Below, piece after piece: positions 7,120 through 13,808 of a DNA stretch of 16,209 nt (position 1 is the first letter of the stretch; each line of letters starts with the position of its first letter). The DNA is from WRCA01 sp050943575 (GTDB lineage: Bacteria; Pseudomonadota; Alphaproteobacteria; Rs-D84). A program made the position numbers and the translations under genes. The notes below the pieces were generated by a model. It was not told where the DNA came from. It did not search any database and saw nothing but the letters and a program-made list of their open reading frames with translations. Location of the stretch: contig JBMNPL010000013.1 of the NCBI GenBank assembly GCA_050943575.1, positions 1-16,209 of the forward strand, written 5' to 3'.

Positions 7120-7926
7120 ATGTTCCGGAAGTTCTTTATTTTTGCACTTTTTGCAACTGCTTGCGGATATGTGTTCGCATCTGATTTTGATCCTTGTAAT
7201 CAACAAATACCATCACAACAAGTTTGGCCAATTCCAGGGTCTGATGCAGATATCCGATATGATGCGACCCCTAACACTCCAATTACAAATAATATTGATG
7301 ATAGAAATAATGTTCGTATTGTTTCCAAGGCAGGTGCAGATGTAGTTGTAGAAAACAATATTAGTATGGGTGGTGAATTTGTCGGCAGAAATGTTGGTGC
7401 AGGTTGGGCTGGCGGTGCAGATTTAACACATCCGTATCAGGCACCATCAGGATTTAATATTTTTGAATCTCAGGCTGAAATACCATTAATGCATACTGAA
7501 ATGATGGAAGACGATGGTGGTTCTATATTATCTATCTCTCGTTCAAATAAATCTAATATAAAAAATAGTAATATTGTTGATGCAGAATATGAAGCAGGTT
7601 CAGATTTAATAACTGCAGACAATAAATTTGAAGTAGAAGATTCAGATACAAAAACAAAATTAATCCCAGATCAAGTTAGAAGTTGGGTTGTTGCATCTGG
7701 TCAAACTTTGCGTGAAGTTTTACAAGATTGGTGTGATAAAGAAGGTTGGGATTTGGTATGGAATACTTCACGTGAATATCCAATTCAAGCATCGGCTGTT
7801 TTCAAAGGGCGCTTTATGGATGTATCCAGTGCTTTAGTGCGAAATTTTAGTCGTGCGACACCAATACCTTATGCAAAGTTTTTTAAAGGGAATCGTGTTT
7901 TAGTAATAACGACTATGGAAGAATAA
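7120..7926 (+). CDS. Secreted TcpQ/PilL C-terminal-domain protein of a type IVb pilus-like system
   Basis: The 268-residue protein starts with a signal peptide (basic FRK, hydrophobic core, probable cut after A20 in YVFA-SD). A low-complexity linker rich in Asn, Asp and Gly follows (about 25-185). The C-terminus (about 187-266) has the look of the TcpQ C-terminal domain: SGQTLREVLQDWCDKEGW, a central VFKGRF, and a closing KGNRVLVITT. In Vibrio TCP and the R64/BFP systems, proteins with this domain work at the outer membrane with the secretin and help it assemble or stay stable. The gene directly after it is a lipoprotein secretin, which supports the assignment. R64 pilL and pilM have no third partner here. 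A pilL-like name would be reasonable, but I leave the symbol blank because only the C-terminal domain is diagnostic. Confidence 0.85.
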   Translation: MFRKFFIFALFATACGYVFASDFDPCNQQIPSQQVWPIPGSDADIRYDATPNTPITNNIDDRNNVRIVSKAGADVVVENNISMGGEFVGRNVGAGWAGGADLTHPYQAPSGFNIFESQAEIPLMHTEMMEDDGGSILSISRSNKSNIKNSNIVDAEYEAGSDLITADNKFEVEDSDTKTKLIPDQVRSWVVASGQTLREVLQDWCDKEGWDLVWNTSREYPIQASAVFKGRFMDVSSALVRNFSRATPIPYAKFFKGNRVLVITTMEE

Positions 7927-7936
7927 AAAATTGTTC

Positions 7937-7956
7937 CGGCGAATCGTTATTTGCCG
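7937..7956 (+). other. Hairpin between the TcpQ-domain gene and the secretin gene
   Basis: CGGCGAAT (7937-7944) pairs with ATTTGCCG (7949-7956) over eight pairs (one G-T) around CGTT. No T-tract follows, so it is probably not a full terminator. It could be a processing or mRNA-stability element that sets the ratio of the two proteins. Confidence 0.55.
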
Positions 7957-7983
7957 TAAAATATTTGAGTAGGAAAATATATT

Positions 7984-9540
7984 ATGAAAAAAATAATTAT
8001 TATTGGTTCTTTATTATTTGCTTTTGGTTTGTATGGTTGTGCCAAAAAAGAATCTGCTCAGGTTGCATCAACAGTTGATCAAGATTTTGTAAATGCGTAT
8101 GACGCATTTGAAATGTCCAGAAATCCAAAAGCAAAAATATCAACTGATACAATTTCCACCAGCGAAGGTGTTTGGTTGGGCAATACCAGTACAATGTTAG
8201 ATTATAAAAATTCTTTACCAAAAGAATTTGAATCTGACACAGGTATTACCATTATGTTAGGGGAACAAATAAATTTACAAGTATTGGCAAATAATATTTA
8301 TTCAATTACAGGAATTCCTGTAAAAATTGATAGTCAAATAAGTGCTGAAAAATTAAAAAGAACAATGGGTATTGCATATACTGGTAAATTATCAGGATTA
8401 TTAAATCAAGTTTCAACTGATATGGATTTATTATGGTATTATGATAAAAACAATATAGTGTTTTATGAAACAGAAACAAAAACATTTACTTTATTTGCAC
8501 TTGGGACAGATGTTAGTTTTCAATCTGCGATTCGCACAGATGATGGGAACCAAGTATCAATGGAATCAAATTTACGCGAATGGGAAGAAGTTGAAAAAAC
8601 AATAGAATCTATAATTGGTGAAACTAGTGGTTCTAAATTCAAAGTTTCTCGTGCCTTGGGGACAATAACTGTAACTGCACCTCCATCTGTTTTAACTCGT
8701 GTAAAAGAATATATTGAAAAACAAAACAAGCGTTTATCTCAATTAATAACAATTGATGTTAAAGTCTTGCAAGTTTCAATTCAAAATTCATCAGCTTTTG
8801 GTTTGAATTTATCTGCTGCGATTAATTCTGCTTCTGGTTTGACTGTGGCAGCAAATCCGAAAAATAATCTTGGGGCAACTGATGCCAATTCTATGAGTAT
8901 CGCTGTTTTAGGAACAAACGCGCATGGTACAGCGAGTGGCTCATTAGCAAACATCCAAGGAAGTTCAGCTTTAATTACAGCATTGGCACGTCAGGGTAAA
9001 GTATCATTGGTTACAAATGTTGGTGTTACAACTCGTAATAATCGCATTGCACCAGTTTCTAATACAAAAACAACTGGGTATATTAAACGATTCGAATCAC
9101 GTAATTTTACAACAGTAGAATCTAGTACGGTTGATCAGGAAGATTTAGAAACTGGGTTTTCTATGCAATTATTACCAAATGTTTTAGAAAACGGTAAAGT
9201 TTTATTGATGTTCAGAATGTCTATTCGCGAACTTATAAATATGCGTTCAGAAACAATTGGTGAAGTTGTATTACAATTGCCCGAAGTTGAAGAACGTAGT
9301 TTTATGCAAGAAGTGATAATGGAATCTGGTCAGATATTGGTCTTGTCTGGGTTTGAACGTCAAAATAATAATGATACCAGATATGGGGTTGGTGATGCGG
9401 ACTTTATGGCATTGTCTGGTTCTCGTGATACTGCCAGTCAAAGGGATGTATTGGTTGTAATATTAACTCCACAGGTTTTAGTTAGCCCGATGGATGCAGA
9501 AAGAAACATCCAACAAAATTGGGGTGCTCCATTAAATTAA
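7984..9540 (+). CDS. Lipoprotein secretin, PilN/BfpB type (type IVb pilus outer-membrane pore)
   Basis: Secretins form gated rings in the outer membrane through which pili or proteins pass. The 518-residue protein has a lipoprotein signal ending in LYGC (lipidated Cys19). A small N-terminal domain follows (about 93-165) of the STN/N0 type, then an N1-like domain (about 170-250) and a C-terminal secretin domain (about 255-497). Diagnostic parts are the ITIDVKVLQVSI strand (256-267), QLPEVEERSF (431-440) and the ESGQILVLSGFERQ signature (447-460). Its own lipid anchor fits the type IVb PilN/BfpB group, whose members need no separate pilotin for sorting. It follows the TcpQ-domain gene by 57 nt with an AGGA ribosome site. 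ATPase, inner-membrane platform and prepilin genes are not adjacent. A symbol is withheld because PilN also names an unrelated type IVa protein. Confidence 0.92.
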   Translation: MKKIIIIGSLLFAFGLYGCAKKESAQVASTVDQDFVNAYDAFEMSRNPKAKISTDTISTSEGVWLGNTSTMLDYKNSLPKEFESDTGITIMLGEQINLQVLANNIYSITGIPVKIDSQISAEKLKRTMGIAYTGKLSGLLNQVSTDMDLLWYYDKNNIVFYETETKTFTLFALGTDVSFQSAIRTDDGNQVSMESNLREWEEVEKTIESIIGETSGSKFKVSRALGTITVTAPPSVLTRVKEYIEKQNKRLSQLITIDVKVLQVSIQNSSAFGLNLSAAINSASGLTVAANPKNNLGATDANSMSIAVLGTNAHGTASGSLANIQGSSALITALARQGKVSLVTNVGVTTRNNRIAPVSNTKTTGYIKRFESRNFTTVESSTVDQEDLETGFSMQLLPNVLENGKVLLMFRMSIRELINMRSETIGEVVLQLPEVEERSFMQEVIMESGQILVLSGFERQNNNDTRYGVGDADFMALSGSRDTASQRDVLVVILTPQVLVSPMDAERNIQQNWGAPLN

Positions 9541-9555
9541 AAAAAACTTATAAAA

Positions 9556-9590
9556 AATAAAAACCCGCACAATCGCGGGTTTTTATTTTA
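9556..9590. terminator. Bidirectional terminator between the secretin gene and rpsT
   Basis: AAAACCCGC pairs with GCGGGTTTT (about 9560-9568 with 9575-9583) around a 6-nt loop. A-rich and T-rich flanks give a usable T-tract on both strands, so it can end both convergent genes. Confidence 0.87.
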
Positions 9591-9602
9591 TTAAAATTAC
9601 TT

Positions 9603-9863
9603 TTATTTCATCGCATTAACTTTTTTAGTCAGGCGTGATACTTTACGAGAAGCAGATTTTTTTGGCATTGTTTTACCAGCAGATTTCATAATTTTACTTT
9701 CTGCTGTACGTAATGCTTCGGTTGCGGCTTTTTTATCACCAGATTCAATTGCTTTTACTGCTTTCTTGGTAAATGTTTTAACTTGTGTTCGACGCGCAGT
9801 ATTAATCGCGTTTTTCTTTTTAGTTACTAAAATTCTTTTTTTAGACGATTTATGATTTGCCAT
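9603..9863 (-). CDS. rpsT: 30S ribosomal protein S20
   Basis: The 86-residue, very lysine- and alanine-rich protein matches bacterial S20 in length and pattern: MANHKSSKKRI at the start, a middle helix with NTARRTQVKTFTKKAVKAIE, and a KSASRKVSRLTKKVNA end. S20 is a primary 16S rRNA-binding protein that joins early in 30S assembly and binds helix 44 and the 5' domain. It has an AAAAGGA ribosome site 8 nt from the ATG and its own promoter. In many alphaproteobacteria rpsT sits next to dnaA. Here dnaA is near but is separated from it by plsY and dprA, and rpsT points the other way. Confidence 0.95.
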   Translation of the reverse strand: MANHKSSKKRILVTKKKNAINTARRTQVKTFTKKAVKAIESGDKKAATEALRTAESKIMKSAGKTMPKKSASRKVSRLTKKVNAMK

Positions 9864-9898
9864 TTATTATTTCCTTTTATTATCTTTACTTTTGCGCT

Positions 9899-9927
9899 AT
9901 TTTACATGCAGATAAAAAGAAAAGCAA
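9899..9927 (-). promoter_or_regulatory. rpsT: Promoter of rpsT
   Basis: On the minus strand, TTGCTT (9927-9922), an exact 17-nt spacer and TAAAAT (9904-9899), giving a leader of about 29 nt before the ATG at 9863. The -35 hexamer directly abuts the plsY start codon at 9928. Confidence 0.6.
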
Positions 9928-10578
9928 ATGATTTATATAATTTTATTAATACTTTCGTACTTACTAGGCAGTATTCCATTTGGTTGGCTATTAATTAAAA
10001 TGCTGGGCAAGGGGGATATTAGAAATATTGGAAGCGGTGGCACAGGTGCAACAAATGTTGCACGTGTTTTAGGACTAGGTGGATTTATTGGTGTTTGGGC
10101 ATTTGATATGGCCAAGGCCGCAATCGCTGTATGGTTGGGTACACATTTTATATCGCCTGTTTTTGGTGTAATTTGCGGATTGGTTGCTATTATTGGGCAT
10201 TGTTTCCCAATTTGGTTAAAGTTTAAAGGTGGTAAAGGTAATGCAAGTATGTTTGGTGTATTGTTGGCTGTAAATCCATTGATGTTTATAGTTATTGGTA
10301 TTGAATGGTTATTGGTCGCTATTACAACAAAGTATTCTAGTCTAGGCGCAATTGTTGGTTTTTTAGTTATGCCGTTATTAGGTTTTGCAACTAGTTTTGA
10401 AATTGGTTTGGTGTTTATAGCGATTTCGGCATTATGTTTATTCCAACATCGTGAAAATATTAAAAGATTATTATCTGGCACAGAATCAAAAATGCAAATG
10501 GATACAAAAAAATTAACCGCTGGTTTAATTATAGTTGGTTTATTAGTTTTAGGGCTTGTAATTGCAATCAATGCATGA
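9928..10578 (+). CDS. plsY: Acyl-phosphate:glycerol-3-phosphate acyltransferase PlsY
   Basis: PlsY is the integral inner-membrane enzyme that moves an acyl group from acyl-phosphate to glycerol-3-phosphate, the first step of phospholipid synthesis in the PlsX/PlsY route. The 216-residue protein has several hydrophobic segments and the family motifs: YLLGSIPFG (11-19), RNIGSGGTGATNVAR (32-46), an H91 in IIGHCFPIWLKF, and FKGGKGNA (99-106). The usual GSGNxGATN reads GSGGTGATN here, a minor change. The start fits because the first helix begins at once. No strong ribosome site is visible, only an A/G-rich run. The end overlaps dprA by 8 nt. plsY followed by dprA is a known pair in alphaproteobacteria. 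Confidence 0.95.
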   Translation: MIYIILLILSYLLGSIPFGWLLIKMLGKGDIRNIGSGGTGATNVARVLGLGGFIGVWAFDMAKAAIAVWLGTHFISPVFGVICGLVAIIGHCFPIWLKFKGGKGNASMFGVLLAVNPLMFIVIGIEWLLVAITTKYSSLGAIVGFLVMPLLGFATSFEIGLVFIAISALCLFQHRENIKRLLSGTESKMQMDTKKLTAGLIIVGLLVLGLVIAINA

Positions 10579-11584
10579 ATTATTTAATAAACTCTTAATT
10601 CTTCGGACACCGGGTATTGGTCCGGTTAAATATAATAATTTGATAAAGGAATACGGTTCGGTTGAATCTGCTGTTAAATCTTTGAATATAAATCAAGATT
10701 TTTCTGATTCTATAAAACGTGAAATAGATTTAGCAAATTCATTAGGTATAAAATATATTTGTAATAACGAATCGGAGTATCCGAAACTTTTACGGAAAAT
10801 CAAAAATCATCCTCCAATATTATGTGTTCGTGGAAATATAAAAACTTTATCAAAAAAATCAGTTGGTATGGTTGGCACAAGACATGCGAGTGCTGCAGGA
10901 TTATCGTTTATGGCAAATCTTGCAAATGATTTTGCAAATCATGGGTATGCGGTTGTATCTGGTATGGCAATGGGTACAGATGCTGCGGCACACAAGGGGG
11001 CATTACGTGCCCAAGGTGATTCACAAACTATTGCTGTTCTTGCTGGTGGTGTAGATTATGCTTGGCCGATTGAAAATGAAAAATTATATTATTCAATAAT
11101 AGAACGTGGTGTTGTAATTAGTGAAATGCCGGTTGGGAGCAAACCGCTTCCTAATAATTTTGTTCAACGCAATCGCTGGATTGCAGGGATTTCTGAAAAA
11201 TTAATCTTAGGAGAAGCAGATTTAAAATCTGGTAGTATGTCAACGGCGAAATTTACTTTAGATTATGAACGATTATTATATGCAATTCCTTCACATCCAT
11301 CGGACGAGCGTTCAGCCGGACCGAATCGATTAATTAAACAAGGAAAGGCAATTTTATGTCAGGGCGGGGATGATTTTTTCATAAAAAATCATCAAATTGA
11401 AAATAAAAAACAAAACACAAAAAATAAAAGCGAATTGCTAGACAAGATTGGAACAATTCCTGTTTCAGAATCTGTATTGACACAACTTGTCAAAAAAAGT
11501 GTATCAGAAATTAAAAGTGAGTTAATAATGCTTGAGTTAGATGGAAAAATTAGAAAAACAGATACAGGATATGTAAAAATATAA
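10571..11584 (+). CDS. dprA: DNA-processing protein DprA (Smf)
   Basis: DprA binds incoming single-stranded DNA during natural transformation and loads RecA on it. The 337-residue protein has an N-terminal helical part with RTPGIGP (12-18), then a Rossmann-like core with GTRHAS (102-107), SGMAMGTDAAAHKGAL (130-145), NNFVQRNRWIAG (195-206) and GPNRLIKQG (250-258). A C-terminal winged-helix domain follows (about 288-337; ELLDKIG ... LELDGKI). The start is taken as the ATG at 10571. A TTG at 10562 is in frame and has AGGG 6 nt upstream, so the protein could be three residues longer. It overlaps plsY and is co-transcribed with it. The topA gene that often follows dprA in alphaproteobacteria is not here. 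Confidence 0.95.
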   Translation: MHELFNKLLILRTPGIGPVKYNNLIKEYGSVESAVKSLNINQDFSDSIKREIDLANSLGIKYICNNESEYPKLLRKIKNHPPILCVRGNIKTLSKKSVGMVGTRHASAAGLSFMANLANDFANHGYAVVSGMAMGTDAAAHKGALRAQGDSQTIAVLAGGVDYAWPIENEKLYYSIIERGVVISEMPVGSKPLPNNFVQRNRWIAGISEKLILGEADLKSGSMSTAKFTLDYERLLYAIPSHPSDERSAGPNRLIKQGKAILCQGGDDFFIKNHQIENKKQNTKNKSELLDKIGTIPVSESVLTQLVKKSVSEIKSELIMLELDGKIRKTDTGYVKI

Positions 11585-11758
11585 TACATCAAATGTCAAT
11601 ACAGTGTCTATACAATCCGCAGAAAACCAGTAAAAAACCGAATCGGGTGCAAGTAAAATCTTTTCAAAATTTGCTTAAAAAAATTTGCTATTTCATTTTT
11701 ATCTTATAAATTAATTTATATCAGATTATTTATTTAGCGGAAGGAAAGGAGTAAGATA
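11585..11758. promoter_or_regulatory. AT-rich gap upstream of dnaA
   Basis: This 174-bp stretch has no convincing terminator for dprA and no clear DnaA box. It holds a 10-bp direct repeat (AAAATTTGCT at 11666-11675 and 11680-11689), one GAATC site (11640-11644) and a possible -10, TATAAA (11705-11710), without a good -35. GGAAGGAAAGGAG, a strong ribosome site, lies just before the ATG at 11759. Confidence 0.4.
11666..11689 (+). repeat. 10-bp direct repeat upstream of dnaA
   Basis: AAAATTTGCT occurs exactly at 11666-11675 and again at 11680-11689, offset by 14 bp, about 70-90 bp before the dnaA start. It could be a regulator-binding site. In AT-rich DNA, chance remains possible. Confidence 0.5.
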
Positions 11759-13045
11759 ATGCAGGTAGCAATGCAGCATATAGTTTCAGCAAATGCAGAA
11801 ACAATTCGGGGTGCCATAGCGGCCAAAATTCCTCCTGTTGCATATGAATCATGGATTGCTCCTTTAAAAATATCTGTTGTTGATAATAATTTGGATATTA
11901 TTGCTCAAAATCAATTTTCAGTCGATTTTATTTCTCAAACTTATATGCATATATTAAAATCTGTTGCCCAAGAATTTGGATTAACTTTATATCTAGGTAC
12001 AGGTCGCGCAGCTCAATCTGTAAATATAAATGCTAATGATAATAAAATTGAAACATTTCAACCTGTTATAACTCCGACTGTTAAACAAAATATTATTGAT
12101 TTTGATTCATTTATTGTATCTGATGAAAATGCTTTTGTTGTATCTGCTGCGAAAAAATTAGCATCAGGTACCGCAACTTTTTCACCATTATTTATTTATG
12201 GTGTTGCTGGCAGTGGTAAAACTATGTTAGCTAATTGTATTTATTCGGCTGCACGTGGTCATGCTTTGATGATGACAGGGTCTCAATTTGTTTCAGATTT
12301 TTTACGTTCTATCAATGAAAAATCAGTTTTTGCGTTTAAAGATTTTTGTCGTGATTGTGATATATTTATTATGGATGATGTTCAGGTATTGTCTGGTAAA
12401 CGTGCATGCATGGATGAGTTTCTTTCTTTACTTTTGGATTTATCTAATGCGGGTGTCAGTGTTGTTTTAACTTCTAATGTTGCACCATCTGCATTAACAG
12501 GGTTTGATCGTCGCACACAATCTGTATTTGCCAGCGGTTTAACTGCTGATTTAGCGGCACCAAATCAAAAAGTTCGTTATACAATGTTGCTTCGTTCTGG
12601 GTTATCACCAGATATTGCGGAATCTTTATCAACTCGTATCCAAGCCGATGGTCATTTGATTACTGGTATTACAAATAAAGTTAATGCATTTAGTGATTTA
12701 ATGGGTGAAAAAATCACAAGTGAAATTGCTGAAAAACTATTATCAGATACATTATCAAAACATAAAACACCATTATCAATGGTTCGCGCAATGTGTGAAA
12801 AATTAGGTGTATCGTTTGATATTGTTTCCAGTCCAGCACGTAGTCGCAATATAGTTCGTGCGCGTGGAATAATGTCAGTTGCATTAAAAACTGCAACTAA
12901 TTTATCTTTGTCTGAAATTGGACGTTTAATGGGCGATCGTAATCACGCAACAATTTTATATGGAATTAATCAAATTAACGAGGCACGTAAAACAGATTTA
13001 ATTTTAAATGCCGAAATTCAAGAAATGATAAACGAATGTAAATAA
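11759..13045 (+). CDS. dnaA: Chromosomal replication initiator DnaA, divergent
   Basis: DnaA opens the replication origin as an ATP-bound AAA+ filament. This 428-residue protein keeps the order of domains: domain I (about 12-80, YESWIAPLKI), a short linker (about 81-112), the AAA+ domain (about 113-330) with Walker A GVAGSGKT (148-155) and Walker B IMDDVQ (204-209), and DNA-binding domain IV (about 335-428). Domain IV has SRNIVRARGIM and GDRNHATILYGINQI (392-406), where the usual signature is GRDHTTVLHACRKI. By eye alignment with E. coli, several key residues differ: the arginine finger R285 is V256, sensor II R334 is H299, and the sensor I TSD is TSN (238-240). So ATP sensing may be altered, or this may be a second DnaA. 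A strong ribosome site supports the start. rpsT and dprA lie upstream. Confidence 0.88.
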   Translation: MQVAMQHIVSANAETIRGAIAAKIPPVAYESWIAPLKISVVDNNLDIIAQNQFSVDFISQTYMHILKSVAQEFGLTLYLGTGRAAQSVNINANDNKIETFQPVITPTVKQNIIDFDSFIVSDENAFVVSAAKKLASGTATFSPLFIYGVAGSGKTMLANCIYSAARGHALMMTGSQFVSDFLRSINEKSVFAFKDFCRDCDIFIMDDVQVLSGKRACMDEFLSLLLDLSNAGVSVVLTSNVAPSALTGFDRRTQSVFASGLTADLAAPNQKVRYTMLLRSGLSPDIAESLSTRIQADGHLITGITNKVNAFSDLMGEKITSEIAEKLLSDTLSKHKTPLSMVRAMCEKLGVSFDIVSSPARSRNIVRARGIMSVALKTATNLSLSEIGRLMGDRNHATILYGINQINEARKTDLILNAEIQEMINECK

Positions 13046-13085
13046 CAGATGTTTAACTAATTATAATCAATATTCTAATCGTTAT

Positions 13086-13748
13086 TTATTTCAATTTTTT
13101 AATTTTTTTCTTAAAATCTATTGTATAAGTTGTTGCTGACCATAAACTTGCAATCAAGGATAACCATAATCCCAAAATACAAATATGAGGTAAAGTATTC
13201 CATATAGATAATAAAGAGCGATAAATAATAGGTGTTGTAGCAATAGATCCAATTGTAAGTATTTCTAGCAATTTTAGTTCCCAAGTAGTAGTAGGTAATG
13301 CAATACTAGAACCAATAGCAATTAATAAAAAGAATGCCCCAATAGTAATCATTTGCAAAGTAGTTTTAATTTTTCCAATTGAAAAGCGTTCTTTGGGTAC
13401 AGGCATTTCAATTTTTTGTGTTCCTAAAAATTCACGTAACCCACTTATATATATTTCGCGCGCAATCATTAATATAATCGGAACCATAATAAACCATACA
13501 CGCATCATCACGACTAAAATAATCATTGAATTTACAACTAGTAACTTGTCTCCAATATGATCTAATACACCGCCAATTTTACTAGTTACATTATATTTTT
13601 TTGCTAAATATCCATCAAAAAAATCACTAAGCGCCGCCAAAATAAATAATATAAATACAATCCAATGCATTTGGAATAAAAATAAAGGAATTATTGCAAA
13701 TGCTGTAATTATTCTAAATATAGAAAGAAAGTTAACGAATTTTTTCAT
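13086..13748 (-). CDS. pgsA: CDP-diacylglycerol-glycerol-3-phosphate 3-phosphatidyltransferase
   Basis: PgsA makes phosphatidylglycerol phosphate from CDP-diacylglycerol and glycerol-3-phosphate in the inner membrane. The 220-residue protein has several hydrophobic segments and the CDP-alcohol phosphotransferase motif D42-x2-D45-G46-x2-A49-K50-x8-G59-x3-D63-x3-D67. All metal-binding aspartates are present. The usual Ala-Arg is Ala-Lys here, and the second half reads LDHIGDK where E. coli PgsA has LDPVADK. The start is supported by AAAAGG and an extended -10 promoter upstream. The gene converges on dnaA, with 40 bp between and no clear terminator. A related CDP-alcohol transferase such as cardiolipin synthase is possible but less likely given the N-terminal NFLSIFRI pattern typical of PgsA. 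Confidence 0.88.
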   Translation of the reverse strand: MKKFVNFLSIFRIITAFAIIPLFLFQMHWIVFILFILAALSDFFDGYLAKKYNVTSKIGGVLDHIGDKLLVVNSMIILVVMMRVWFIMVPIILMIAREIYISGLREFLGTQKIEMPVPKERFSIGKIKTTLQMITIGAFFLLIAIGSSIALPTTTWELKLLEILTIGSIATTPIIYRSLLSIWNTLPHICILGLWLSLIASLWSATTYTIDFKKKIKKLK

Positions 13749-13772
13749 TTTAAGATACCTTTTTATGAATTA

Positions 13773-13781
13773 ATTATATCA
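13773..13781 (-). promoter_or_regulatory. pgsA: Extended -10 promoter of pgsA
   Basis: On the minus strand TGATATAAT is a TGN-TATAAT extended -10 (hexamer 13778-13773). No good -35 is seen. Transcription would start about 18 nt before the ATG at 13748. An AT-only inverted repeat (13769-13776 with 13791-13798) spans the region. Confidence 0.5.
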
Positions 13782-13808
13782 CAAAAATACTAATTAATCA
13801 TTATATTA

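Noticed and set aside
10562..10570. TTG start giving dprA three extra residues
   Set aside because: AGGG 6 nt upstream makes it possible, but the ATG at 10571 gives a normal DprA N-terminus, so it is noted only as an alternative.
9933..10571. A 212-codon open frame on the minus strand across plsY
   Set aside because: It mirrors plsY codons and is rich in Pro/Asn/Ile as expected from an antisense reading of a membrane protein. It has no ribosome site and plsY is certain.
11585..11758. Replication origin next to dnaA
   Set aside because: No cluster of TTATCCACA-like boxes was found, and only one weak gap repeat is present.
13769..13798. Inverted repeat ATTAATTA / TAATTAAT around the pgsA -10 as an operator
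   Set aside because: Only A and T, with a 14-nt loop, in very AT-rich DNA; chance is likely.
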